NCBI GenBank assembly: GCA_002354055.1
Contig: DEKW01000012.1
Span: 248,654 to 295,080, forward strand
From: Bacteroidales bacterium UBA2712
Lineage (GTDB): Bacteria; Bacteroidota; Bacteroidia; Bacteroidales; Paludibacteraceae
Length of the DNA stretch: 46,427 bases
Direction of reading: 5' to 3'
Under the pieces are notes generated by a model. The model did no database searches. It saw only the letters and a list, made by a program, of their open reading frames with translations, and had not been told where the DNA came from. This document shows, piece by piece, positions 22,199 to 30,814 of this stretch. The translations under genes were made by a program, and so were the position numbers. The stretch's first letter is position 1. Each line of letters begins with the position of its first letter.

Positions 22199-25100
22199 AT
22201 GAAAAATATGTCTGAAAGTGCAAATAGTGCAAAAAGTGCAAGGCAAATTTTTGCCAACTTTGTCAAGTTTGTCAAGCCAATTTTCGGCACTACTCGTCGT
22301 TCTCTGGGCAGGGTGACGGAGGCTGAATATCCAACGAATTACCAACGTATCTCCAACTTATCACTAACGATTCGACCGTTCCGCGTGGCTATTTTGGCTG
22401 TGCTGCTGGTTTTCGTTGGCAGCTGGGGTAGTGAGGTTTGGGCTACTTGGCCGACATATAGTGGAACGATTACCAAATCTGGATCAACTTATTATGTATT
22501 AAATGCTTCTAAGGAAGAATCTGTTTTTCAAACAGGGAGTCATCCATATGGCCTTGCAGGACCAGGAGCAAAACTGACATTTGATGCGAAATGTACACTG
22601 GCTGCTGTTCAGAATTTGCAAGTTTATGATGGTTATAGTGTTATTTTTGATGAATATGTTGGTAAATATCGATATGTTTTTCCAGCAGGAACAATGGACT
22701 ATGTGTCATATGGAGGTGATGGATCTATTGTTGTAGACGCACAGGCAACACAAGTGACGTTCAGAGGAGCACCTGCAGCTACATTATCTCGTTATTTTAA
22801 AAATGTAAAGGTTACAATGTTCTCTGGAACGATGGCTCCGTCTAAGACTTCTTTAAATTTTGGAGCGGCTGGTTATAATACAACAGGGAGTACGAGCGCA
22901 TATACGCAAACCTTTACTATAGACTGGTCGAATATGTCAGCTATGAGTATTTCAGGTCTGAACAATACTCAGTTCAGCGCAACTATTTCAAACAATTCTT
23001 CTGCTGGAAAGTACGGAACAGCAACCGTTACGGTTACATACAAACATGATAAGGTAGGTACGCATAATGCCACGTTGACTATCGGCGGTAAATCGGTAAG
23101 TTTGAGCGGTACAACCAACAAGATTACTCCGTATATTGTAACGACTCCGACGGTAGAGACAATCACTTACGGACAAACGATTAGTAATAGTCAGTTAGGA
23201 ACAGGGCTTGTAAAGGCTGATTTGATCAATGCGGTAGGTACAGTAGTTCCCGGTACTTGGACTATTGATGAGAATGGTCAGACCGTATCGACGAGTGGTG
23301 GTCAGAATGCAACCGTTCATTTGACGTTTACTCCGAGTAATCAGAATACTTACAACGTGATTCAAACGACGCAGACGATGTTTGTTCGTTCGGCAGCTAC
23401 GATCACTTGGACAAGTGCTTATAGTGCAGAGAAACCTACTATTCCGGTAGGTAAGACGATTGAGAATGCGGCCTCAACGAATGCTAACGGCGCAACGGTG
23501 ACTTATTCTACTTCTGACCCGGATGTTATTGTTATTGAAAATGAGGGTACTACTTTCAGAGCAATTGCAGGGGGAGAGGCGACTATCACGGCTTCGCATG
23601 GCGTAACCGCTACGCACGGTTCTGCAAGTATAAGCAAGACCTTTAAGACGACGTATAAGGATATTCAGGTGATTGTATGGACAGATCGTTTTGACCGTTT
23701 GACGACGGAGATGACCTCTAAGAACTTGCTTGCTCAGGTTTGGATAGAGAATCCTGTCTCAGGAGAGCGTACGTATAGTGCTGCACGTACCGCATTGTTG
23801 GAGTACTCTGTAGAAGATAACACGATTGTATCTATTCCTGCTAATTCTACAACGCTCACTATTCATAAAAAGGGAAATACGACTCTAACGGCTTCGGTAG
23901 AAGGAAATGACCAATACGAGTCGGCGTCTGTGACGATGGAAGTGAAAGTACGTGATCCGTCGGCGGGTTGTGATGATCCGTTGCTCTTGGATATAAAGAA
24001 TAATGGAACGAACGACTACTTGTATCGGTTGTTTAGTGATGATACCAAAAAACCGGCGCTCTATTCTGATGAATATGCTATCGATGTGGCTCAAGGACAA
24101 GTTCCTGATAAATTGTCATTCGGACATAAGGGAGAAGAGTATAAAGTGATAGGTCTGAGTTTCTGGACATATTACTCAGGAACTATCAAAGCACAGCAGA
24201 AAGTGAATGGTAATTGGGTTGATGTGGAAAATTCGATTGTTACTCCGGAAAAGTCTCAATGGCATACTAAAGAAGGAGTGCAACTGGATGAAGGAGCTAC
24301 TCATATCCGTTTCGTTCGCCCTCAAGGAGGTGAGGGATATCACTACGTAAAGGACGTAGAGGTAACGATGAAGCATTTTATTCGCACGGCAACTCCGACA
24401 GTTGATTTTGGTAATACGATTAAGGTAAACAGTAGTGAGTACAAAGATGTGGTGATAAACTACTCGAACGCGAAAGGTTCATTGCAGGTGATTAATCCGT
24501 TCACGAAGGATGTGACGGTCAGCGATGATTATATTGATATTGATGAATGTGGTGCCTTTGGCTCGGATACATTGCGTATCTCCTTTAGCCCAACGACGGC
24601 CACCGAGATTGATGATTATATCGTTGTTAAAGATCCGGTAGTTGGTAATTCTTCTGCTTTGTCGATTCGCGTGAAGGCTGATGTACAACGTGCAGACCAG
24701 ACGATAAAATGGAATCCGGAAACTAACATCAGTACGATTGATCAGATTTTGTTGAACGGAACTACCAACGGTCAGGAGTATGGTCAGATGAATATTATCG
24801 GTTATGAGGTAACGAATAATGATGGTGTTATTTCGATAACGGATGGTGTTGTTACTATTCTGAAACCGGGTACAGTAACGATTACTGCTACACAGAATGG
24901 TTCTGCTAATTATGAGGCTGCTACTCCGGTGGTGAAAAATTTCACGATTAGCGCTGAGACACTGACGATTCTTGAGGCTCCGGTAGCAAGCGATATTACC
25001 TACGGACAAACTCTCAGTGCTTCTACGCTCTCCGATGGTTCGGTTGAAGACAGCAAGCATAATCCGGTAGCAGGTTCATTCTCATGGCAAGCTGCAAGCA

Positions 25101-27223
25101 CGCAGCCTAATGCAGGTAGTGCACAGAACTTTATAGTAGTGTTTACTCCGGATGAGAACGCTGCTTGGTATAACACCTTGACAACGAGTGTAGCTGTTAA
25201 TGTCGCTGCAGCAACACCTGTAGCTACTCCTTCTGCAGCGAATATCGTCTATGGGCAGAAAGTGAGTGAGTCCTTGTTGTCGAGTGAAGGTACAGAAGGA
25301 AAATGGAGCTGGACGGATGAGAAGGCAGAAGCTGTCTTGGATGCCGGTACGTATAATGATCTGGCAGTACATTTCAAACCTTCAAGCGGTAACTATACCG
25401 AACTGGATGCAACGGTTAGCCTGACGGTGGAGAAAGCTGCGGCAACCTTGAGTTGGACGGCTGCGCCGGCAGAATTGGAATACAATGCAGTAGGAACGGT
25501 TTATAGCGCAAGCTCTGTTTCCGATGGTGCTATCACTTATAGCATTGTTTCCGGTAACACTTATGCCGAGATTGATGCACTGACCGGTGTACTGACGATT
25601 CTTGAACCGGGGCAAACGGTGACCGTTCAAGCTGCGCAGGCTGAAGGGAAGAACTATCTGGCGCCGGAGGCGGTTACCATCAATGTGACGATTGGTGCAG
25701 CTCCGTTGATCAACATCTTCACCAATGCTGAAGGTGACGGTGATTGGGATGTGCCTGGTAACTGGTCAAATGGCGTTCCTACGGGCGATGAACCGGACGT
25801 AATCATTAGCGGTGACCTGATTATCGATGAAGAGCTGAAGGTCGGTAATCTGACCATCGAGAAGAATAGTCGCGTGGTACTGACCGTTAATGGTGATTTG
25901 ACCGTCAATGGTGCAAGTGAGGACCGCACTGAATATGGAAACTTGTATGTTCAGAACGGAGGAGAGGTTGAGATAAACGGCGGTCTGCGAGTAGGAGACT
26001 TGACGGTTGAAGCTTCTATCGGTACTGCCGATGGTACCGCGGAGAGCGGACAGGTTGATAACGCCGAGAATATCGTTTATGCAAATGCATACATTGAAAT
26101 CAACATGGACCCGAAAGACACAATGGATGATACCAAATGGTACGGTTTCACGGTTCCGTTTGATGTGGACGCACATGCCGGTATCTCGCGCAAAGAGGAT
26201 GGCGTTTATTGCCAATGTACTTACGGTACGCACTATATGATCGCCGAGTATGATGCGGATAAGCGCCTTAACACCGGTAAGGGATGGAAATATATTACCG
26301 GAAATACATTGCATGCCGGAACGTTCTATTATCTGACCGTAGAGGGCAGCTATAATACCTATCGTTTCAAAGCAAAAGAGGCTACCTACACTCAGGCATC
26401 GCCTGCAACTTTAGCGATGAATGGTCCTACCACCAATCCGAATGCCAATTGGAATGCCGTGGGTAACTCTACCTTGCAGCACGCCAAAGTAAGCTTCGAG
26501 GGCGGCACTTATGTGCAGGTATATGAGAACGGATTAGATGCATATCGCACGGTTTCTGCGAGTGAGGCAACGTTTGTAGTGGGCTGTCCGTTCTTTATTC
26601 AGGCAAAAGAAGAATCGACCCTGGTATTGAATGCACCTACTTCTGCTACGGCACCATATTATGCTCCTCATCGCTCAAATGCATCGCAAAATGGTGTGGC
26701 GCGTGTTAATCTGACCTCCGTTGACGGCGGGTATTCCGATCAGATTTATATTAGCGGAACCGATAAAGAGGAAAACGCCTATATCGCAGGGCGCGATCTT
26801 GCCAAAGCTGGAGAAAGTAAAGTCGTTCCGCAATTATGGGTAGATGCCTATAATCAGAAATTAAGTGTACACGAGGCTGCATGGCAGGGAGAAAACGCAA
26901 TTTGTCCGCTCGGTATCTATGTGCCGGAGGAGGGTGAATATACCCTCACCGCTACGCAACCCGAAGATGGTACGCAGGTTTACCTGACTATCGATGGTAT
27001 GCCGGTTTGGAACATCTCCGAAACAGCTTATATCCTGTCTCTTGGCAAGGGTACGATGAACAACTATGGTTTGATGTTGCTGCAGGCTTCAAGAATGCCT
27101 ACCGGTGTGGAGAATGTCGAGTCGGCGGATGACGAGAAAGCCCAGAAAATCATTCTGAATAATCAGCTCTATATCCTCCGTGACAGTAGAATGTATGACG
27201 TAACGGGTAAAAAAGTTAAATAA
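22199..27223 (+). CDS. Large secreted Ig-like surface protein with Por/T9SS-like tail
   Basis: 1674 residues. A 60-residue lead precedes a hydrophobic export segment (VAILAVLLVFVGSWGSEVWA, residues 64-83). After it come a beta-rich domain with YVLNASKEESVF and YDGYS (to about 205), a repeat-like sandwich, then several MBG/YDG-type and BIG2-type modules (ITYGQTISNSQLGTG near 325, ITYGQTLSASTLSDG near 930, IVYGQKVSESLL near 1015). A region from about 1165 (EGDGDWDVPGNWSNGVPTGD, LTVNGDLTVNG) looks like a beta-helix sheet, followed by a C-terminal globular region. The last 40 residues carry the TGVEN...NNQLYI...G-K-K tail shared with the protein at 18399. Expected at the cell surface, probably adhesive. 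The start is uncertain because residues about 43-60 are encoded by an 11-bp repeat. Confidence 0.82.
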   Translation: MKNMSESANSAKSARQIFANFVKFVKPIFGTTRRSLGRVTEAEYPTNYQRISNLSLTIRPFRVAILAVLLVFVGSWGSEVWATWPTYSGTITKSGSTYYVLNASKEESVFQTGSHPYGLAGPGAKLTFDAKCTLAAVQNLQVYDGYSVIFDEYVGKYRYVFPAGTMDYVSYGGDGSIVVDAQATQVTFRGAPAATLSRYFKNVKVTMFSGTMAPSKTSLNFGAAGYNTTGSTSAYTQTFTIDWSNMSAMSISGLNNTQFSATISNNSSAGKYGTATVTVTYKHDKVGTHNATLTIGGKSVSLSGTTNKITPYIVTTPTVETITYGQTISNSQLGTGLVKADLINAVGTVVPGTWTIDENGQTVSTSGGQNATVHLTFTPSNQNTYNVIQTTQTMFVRSAATITWTSAYSAEKPTIPVGKTIENAASTNANGATVTYSTSDPDVIVIENEGTTFRAIAGGEATITASHGVTATHGSASISKTFKTTYKDIQVIVWTDRFDRLTTEMTSKNLLAQVWIENPVSGERTYSAARTALLEYSVEDNTIVSIPANSTTLTIHKKGNTTLTASVEGNDQYESASVTMEVKVRDPSAGCDDPLLLDIKNNGTNDYLYRLFSDDTKKPALYSDEYAIDVAQGQVPDKLSFGHKGEEYKVIGLSFWTYYSGTIKAQQKVNGNWVDVENSIVTPEKSQWHTKEGVQLDEGATHIRFVRPQGGEGYHYVKDVEVTMKHFIRTATPTVDFGNTIKVNSSEYKDVVINYSNAKGSLQVINPFTKDVTVSDDYIDIDECGAFGSDTLRISFSPTTATEIDDYIVVKDPVVGNSSALSIRVKADVQRADQTIKWNPETNISTIDQILLNGTTNGQEYGQMNIIGYEVTNNDGVISITDGVVTILKPGTVTITATQNGSANYEAATPVVKNFTISAETLTILEAPVASDITYGQTLSASTLSDGSVEDSKHNPVAGSFSWQAASTQPNAGSAQNFIVVFTPDENAAWYNTLTTSVAVNVAAATPVATPSAANIVYGQKVSESLLSSEGTEGKWSWTDEKAEAVLDAGTYNDLAVHFKPSSGNYTELDATVSLTVEKAAATLSWTAAPAELEYNAVGTVYSASSVSDGAITYSIVSGNTYAEIDALTGVLTILEPGQTVTVQAAQAEGKNYLAPEAVTINVTIGAAPLINIFTNAEGDGDWDVPGNWSNGVPTGDEPDVIISGDLIIDEELKVGNLTIEKNSRVVLTVNGDLTVNGASEDRTEYGNLYVQNGGEVEINGGLRVGDLTVEASIGTADGTAESGQVDNAENIVYANAYIEINMDPKDTMDDTKWYGFTVPFDVDAHAGISRKEDGVYCQCTYGTHYMIAEYDADKRLNTGKGWKYITGNTLHAGTFYYLTVEGSYNTYRFKAKEATYTQASPATLAMNGPTTNPNANWNAVGNSTLQHAKVSFEGGTYVQVYENGLDAYRTVSASEATFVVGCPFFIQAKEESTLVLNAPTSATAPYYAPHRSNASQNGVARVNLTSVDGGYSDQIYISGTDKEENAYIAGRDLAKAGESKVVPQLWVDAYNQKLSVHEAAWQGENAICPLGIYVPEEGEYTLTATQPEDGTQVYLTIDGMPVWNISETAYILSLGKGTMNNYGLMLLQASRMPTGVENVESADDEKAQKIILNNQLYILRDSRMYDVTGKKVK
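22217..22380 (+). repeat. 9-bp and 11-bp arrays within the 5-prime coding part of the surface-protein gene
   Basis: AGTGCAAAT, AGTGCAAAA, AGTGCAAGG at 22217, 22226 and 22235; AACTTTGTC, AAGTTTGTC at 22256 and 22265 (9 bp). Then CCAACG-type words at 22331, 22342, 22353 and 22364 (11 bp), for example CCAACGAATTA, CCAACGTATCT. All lie before the codons of the export signal. Confidence 0.82.
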
Positions 27224-27236
27224 TTGTATGAATTAT

Positions 27237-27267
27237 TTGCGTATTCCAAAAAAAAGCAGTACCTTTG
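27237..27267 (+). promoter_or_regulatory. Promoter of the 43-aa peptide gene
   Basis: TTG (27237-27239), 20 nt, TACCTTTG (27260-27267). This is as good a match as the leuS and rpsF promoters. It starts 14 nt after the stop codon of the large surface protein. Confidence 0.85.
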
Positions 27268-27305
27268 CATGGTTTTTCGGGAATAACGAATAACAATTTG
27301 AATAC

Positions 27306-27437
27306 ATGAATACAAAACATAGATATATTACCCCTGAGGTGACCACCGAGTTTTTCCTCGTAAAGGAATATTTGATGTTTGCGGGTATGTCGAACGCTAT
27401 GGATCCGGCTCCTGCACGTCGTGTGCCGGCGTTCTAA
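27306..27437 (+). CDS. 43-residue peptide with its own promoter
   Basis: ATG 27306 to TAA 27437: begins MNTKHRYITPEVTTEFFLVK and ends AMDPAPARRVPAF. It has no signal peptide by the usual pattern. A basic and aromatic first half (KHRYITPEV) and a small, Met/Ala/Pro/Arg-rich second half resemble the leader/core split of short Bacteroidota peptides that begin M-K-x-Y-x-x-P-E. The separate canonical promoter 38 nt upstream is strong support that it is a gene. A PqqD-like protein and a Ser-His peptidase are encoded 5.5 kb upstream on the same strand; a modified or processed peptide is a hypothesis only. Confidence 0.65.
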   Translation: MNTKHRYITPEVTTEFFLVKEYLMFAGMSNAMDPAPARRVPAF

Positions 27438-27449
27438 GGTATTCTTAGA

Positions 27450-28508
27450 TTAGCGAAGTTTAGCCGCCCAGCGGCGAAGATAGGCAAACCACTCTGTTGC
27501 AGAAGAAGCGACAGGGTGGTTTTCTTTGGTCGCTCCGCAGCAGGTGAGGTAGAAATGCGCGGTGTAGTGCGTATAGAATAATTTCTTCCGGTCTAAGAAA
27601 TAGCGTTTCTTTTCCTGTTTCAGTAAACAGAGGTTATTGCTCTTGTCGTGCACCCGTTCGCCTGCATACTGTGTGGGAATAAAGACTGCGATGCCGACGG
27701 TCTCTTTGGCATACTTGGCAGAGTCGTTCACAGGCCAGTCGGTGCCCCACGAAGCGAGCAAAACGCCGTTGGGGAGAATGATAGAGATGGTGTCCTTTCC
27801 GCCCTTGGCAGGGATGGTCTGTACGCCGGTGCATAGGCCTTCCAAGGGATGGGTTGTATATATATCGCAGCGCATATGTCTGTCACCCGCCATAAGCGTA
27901 TATTGCACCGACATATTCTCCTGTTTCCCTTCCACTAACCATCCGTAATCTGCCACCTCAATCGTAGCCTGGTCCTTTTGTTGCTTCAAGATACGCTGGC
28001 TGCGTTGCGCTACGTTCTCTATGTGGCGCATTTTGCCATCCCAGTACTTGACAGAACCCACACCGACCGTTCCGCTCACGCGGAGGATATCATCGCCGTA
28101 ACCCGCCTCTAACAGGCTGTCATTGGGATACCAGTGACTTTGGGCGAGTTCGAGTTGGGGCTTGCGCTTGCAATAGGGGTCAATGGTCTGTTTCTTATCG
28201 AAATAGATGCGGTACGCCATGAGCTCGGATTCCACCGCCACGCCGTGGTGATGCAGGGAGTGATAGACATCTTCCTTCTCGTCGGTGGAGGTCCATTCGG
28301 TGACGGGGTAGCAGTGGCGTGTCTTACCTTCGGCATGAATGACGGTGTAACCCTCTCTGGCGGAATCAGCAGGAGTGCTGATTCGCCAGAAAGAGGTGGC
28401 TACCCGCGGGGAGCAGGAAGGTAGTAAGACCGCCGCAAAAGCGGCTGATAGAACACAGACCGCTTTCGCTGACAGAGTACAGACGGATTTATCAATTGAT
28501 CTTGACAT
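27450..28508 (-). CDS. DUF4861-like lipoprotein, pectin-locus type
   Basis: 352 residues with a lipoprotein-like start (SAAFAAVLLPSC). YHSLHHHGVAVESELMAYRI, IDPYCKRKPQLELAQSHWYP and DDILRVSGTVGVGSVKYWDG fit the DUF4861 family, whose members are common in Bacteroidota pectin utilisation loci and have a beta-sandwich fold. The start overlaps the last 17 nt of the GH28 gene, so the two are coupled. The protein probably handles or binds unsaturated galacturonide-containing oligosaccharides at the envelope; the activity is not certain from sequence. Confidence 0.72.
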   Translation of the reverse strand: MSRSIDKSVCTLSAKAVCVLSAAFAAVLLPSCSPRVATSFWRISTPADSAREGYTVIHAEGKTRHCYPVTEWTSTDEKEDVYHSLHHHGVAVESELMAYRIYFDKKQTIDPYCKRKPQLELAQSHWYPNDSLLEAGYGDDILRVSGTVGVGSVKYWDGKMRHIENVAQRSQRILKQQKDQATIEVADYGWLVEGKQENMSVQYTLMAGDRHMRCDIYTTHPLEGLCTGVQTIPAKGGKDTISIILPNGVLLASWGTDWPVNDSAKYAKETVGIAVFIPTQYAGERVHDKSNNLCLLKQEKKRYFLDRKKLFYTHYTAHFYLTCCGATKENHPVASSATEWFAYLRRWAAKLR

Positions 28509-30039
28509 TCTCTACGGTCGGGGCGAGGGTGAAGGCTTCGCCTTTCTGAGCTTGGATATTCACGTTCTCGATGACCAGGCCGTTGGTCTGGCGGAAGAGC
28601 GCACCTCCGGTAGCGGACATTGTGATGTTCCGCAGGGTGACATTCTCAATCTTCTGCTCGGGCAGACCGTTGAAATAGATGGCGCGTTTGATATTCGCAC
28701 CTTTGACATTCTCGATGACGATATTCTTGAACGCCGGTGTCTCTTCACTTACAGCCGGAGCCTCTGCATTCATACGTGCAGCGAGTTCTTCTTCGGTCTC
28801 TTCACCGGCTCCCTTACCGCCGTAGAAGAGGTCAAAGAGAAGTCCTTCGTTGGGGATATTGACCATGTTGACGCCGTTGATGTAGATGTTCTCTACCACA
28901 CCGCCGCGTCCGCGAGTGGATTTGAAACGCAGACCGACATCGGTACCGATATAGAGGTTGTTGCGCACCTCGACATTCTTGATACCGCCGGACATCTCCG
29001 AGCCGCAGACAAAACCGCCGTGGCCATGATAAACGACACAGTCATCGACTACCACATTCTCCGTCGGGATGCCGCGGTCACGACCGGGTTTGTCCTTGCC
29101 GGACTTCATGCAGATAGCATCGTCGCCGACATCGAAGGAGCAACGGCTGATCACTACGTTCTTGCAGGACTCTACGTCCACGCCGTCGCCGTTCTGGCTG
29201 TACCAGGGGTTGCGGACATTGAGGTCGCGCAAGATGAGGTTCTCGCAGCACATAGGGTGGAGGTTCCACGCCGGGCTGTTCTCGAAGGTCACGCCCTCGA
29301 GGAGGATATTCTTGCATCCCACGAAATGGAGCATTACCGGACGGAGGAAGGATTTGACTACCTGCCAGAGGCTGTCATCTTCGATGACGGGCACGTTCTG
29401 GTCGAGGCAATAAGTCTGCGCCAAGATAGATGCGCTATCCGGATACCAGATGTCGTTTTCGGTCACTACGCCACCTTTCTCCTTGAGGTGTTTCTTCCAT
29501 TGCGAAGGAGCCATCTTGGATTTCTTAAGCGGACGCCACCAGTCGCCGTTGCCGTTGAAGGTGCCAAAGCCTGTGATGGCGATATTCTCTGCGTCGCGCG
29601 CATTGAGCGGCGATGTGCAGCGCTTGGTCGGGATGCCTTCGAACCACTCGTCGTAGATCTCATAGAGATCGAGATCGTGGCTGAAGACGATGAACGAGTT
29701 CTTCTCGGTGAAGAGACGGACGTTGGACTTGAGGGTAATCGGTCCGGTGGTGTAGATACCTTCGGGGACGATGACTGTTCCGCCTCCGGCGGCAGTACAC
29801 TCGTCGATGGCTTTCTGGATGGCCTCGGTAGCCAAAGCGACACCGGTGTTGTCTGCTCCGTAGTCGAGGATGTTAAACGTGCTCTTCGGGAACGAAGGCA
29901 CCGGCACTTTCGGCATCTCAAAGGAAGCCAGTTTGGTCAGGGCATCGATGTCCTTTTGTTTGGTTGTTTGGTACTTTGACGCAGATGTACAAGCGCCTAA
30001 AACGGCTGCGGCAAGCAGCAAAAGAGTGATTTTTCTCAT
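28492..30039 (-). CDS. GH28 polygalacturonase lipoprotein
   Basis: 515 residues. Lipobox LGAC with Cys17. The right-handed beta-helix shows all four GH28 motifs: NGDGVD (N283, D285), GDDA (D306, D307), GHGG (H340) and RFK (R371, K373). It hydrolyses galacturonan in pectin, at the cell surface or in the periplasm. An extra loop rich in Glu (residues about 400-430, GEETEEELAARMNAEAPAVS) is not general in the family. ATG 30039 overlaps the stop of truA (ATGA), and the DUF4861-like gene overlaps its own 3-prime end, so it is translated as part of the gene train. Confidence 0.93.
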   Translation of the reverse strand: MRKITLLLLAAAVLGACTSASKYQTTKQKDIDALTKLASFEMPKVPVPSFPKSTFNILDYGADNTGVALATEAIQKAIDECTAAGGGTVIVPEGIYTTGPITLKSNVRLFTEKNSFIVFSHDLDLYEIYDEWFEGIPTKRCTSPLNARDAENIAITGFGTFNGNGDWWRPLKKSKMAPSQWKKHLKEKGGVVTENDIWYPDSASILAQTYCLDQNVPVIEDDSLWQVVKSFLRPVMLHFVGCKNILLEGVTFENSPAWNLHPMCCENLILRDLNVRNPWYSQNGDGVDVESCKNVVISRCSFDVGDDAICMKSGKDKPGRDRGIPTENVVVDDCVVYHGHGGFVCGSEMSGGIKNVEVRNNLYIGTDVGLRFKSTRGRGGVVENIYINGVNMVNIPNEGLLFDLFYGGKGAGEETEEELAARMNAEAPAVSEETPAFKNIVIENVKGANIKRAIYFNGLPEQKIENVTLRNITMSATGGALFRQTNGLVIENVNIQAQKGEAFTLAPTVENVKIN

Positions 30040-30782
30040 GGTTGATAAATATTTTGTGGATAAATGATTTCTACTAATGACAGCCCTTCCGCTGGAGCTG
30101 AATGTCCTGCTGAAGAACGGTGATGCGCGTTGATGACCTCTGCCATCGCTTCGGGAGGCATGTGTCCGCGACCGATCTCAAAGAGCGTACCCACCACTGC
30201 GCGAACCATATTACGCAGAAACCGATCGGCGGTGATGACGAAATATGCCTCGGTCTCGTTCTCTCGCACCCACTGCGCTTCGCGCACATCGCAGATGGTG
30301 GTCTTCACATCCGTGTGAACGCGGCAGAAAGAAGCGAAGTCCTGTTTGCCGAGCAGCAGCGCTGCGGCTTGGTTCATTGCCTCGAAATCCAGCCCCGGTG
30401 CCACACGCGTGTGTGTGACATAGAGGAACGGGTCTTTGCGGGTCGTGATACGATAGCGGTACGTGCGTGCCGTGGCGTCAAACCGCGCATGGGCATCGTC
30501 GCGTACCGGCTGAATAGCCTGAACGGCGATGGACGGTGGCAGGAGGTTATTGAGCCGTGCACCAAAATTAGCCGGTACCGCTTTCTCAACATCAAAATGC
30601 GCTACCATCTTCTCTGCATGTACACCGGCATCGGTTCGTCCGGCAAAAGTCAGGGGCACCGGCTGGCGCAAGATAGTAGCAAAAGCAGCCTCCATCTCGG
30701 CTTGCACCGTGTTCCCGTTCGGCTGGCTCTGCGAACCGTGGAAATCGGTACCGTTATATGAGAAGGTTATAAAATAGCGCAC
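30036..30782 (-). CDS. truA: tRNA pseudouridine(38-40) synthase
   Basis: 248 residues starting at GTG 30782 (MRYFITFSYNGTDFHGSQSQ when initiated). The catalytic aspartate is D51 in FAGRTDAGVHA; RTYRYRI and FLRNMVRAVVGTLFEIGRG complete the family. It modifies uridines in the anticodon arm of several tRNAs. The GTG start is fixed by the conserved N-terminus. It lies 10 nt after a flippase gene and its TGA overlaps the pectinase ATG. Confidence 0.95.
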   Translation of the reverse strand: MRYFITFSYNGTDFHGSQSQPNGNTVQAEMEAAFATILRQPVPLTFAGRTDAGVHAEKMVAHFDVEKAVPANFGARLNNLLPPSIAVQAIQPVRDDAHARFDATARTYRYRITTRKDPFLYVTHTRVAPGLDFEAMNQAAALLLGKQDFASFCRVHTDVKTTICDVREAQWVRENETEAYFVITADRFLRNMVRAVVGTLFEIGRGHMPPEAMAEVINAHHRSSAGHSAPAEGLSLVEIIYPQNIYQP

Positions 30783-30787
30783 GATAT

Positions 30788-30814
30788 AATGTTTAATGTT
30801 TAATGTTTAATGTT
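30788..30814. repeat. 7-bp tandem array AATGTTT (4 units)
   Basis: AATGTTT at 30788, 30795, 30802 and 30809. On the minus strand it is ACATTAA-type: it encodes the last residues of the flippase (NIKH) and its TAA stop (30793-30795) and continues up to the truA start, placing TAA in every unit. Confidence 0.92.

Noticed and set aside
28375..29979. 534-codon open frame antisense to the GH28 gene
   Set aside because: The GH28 enzyme carries all catalytic motifs on the minus strand; the antisense protein shows no family, and both genes cannot easily be real over this length.
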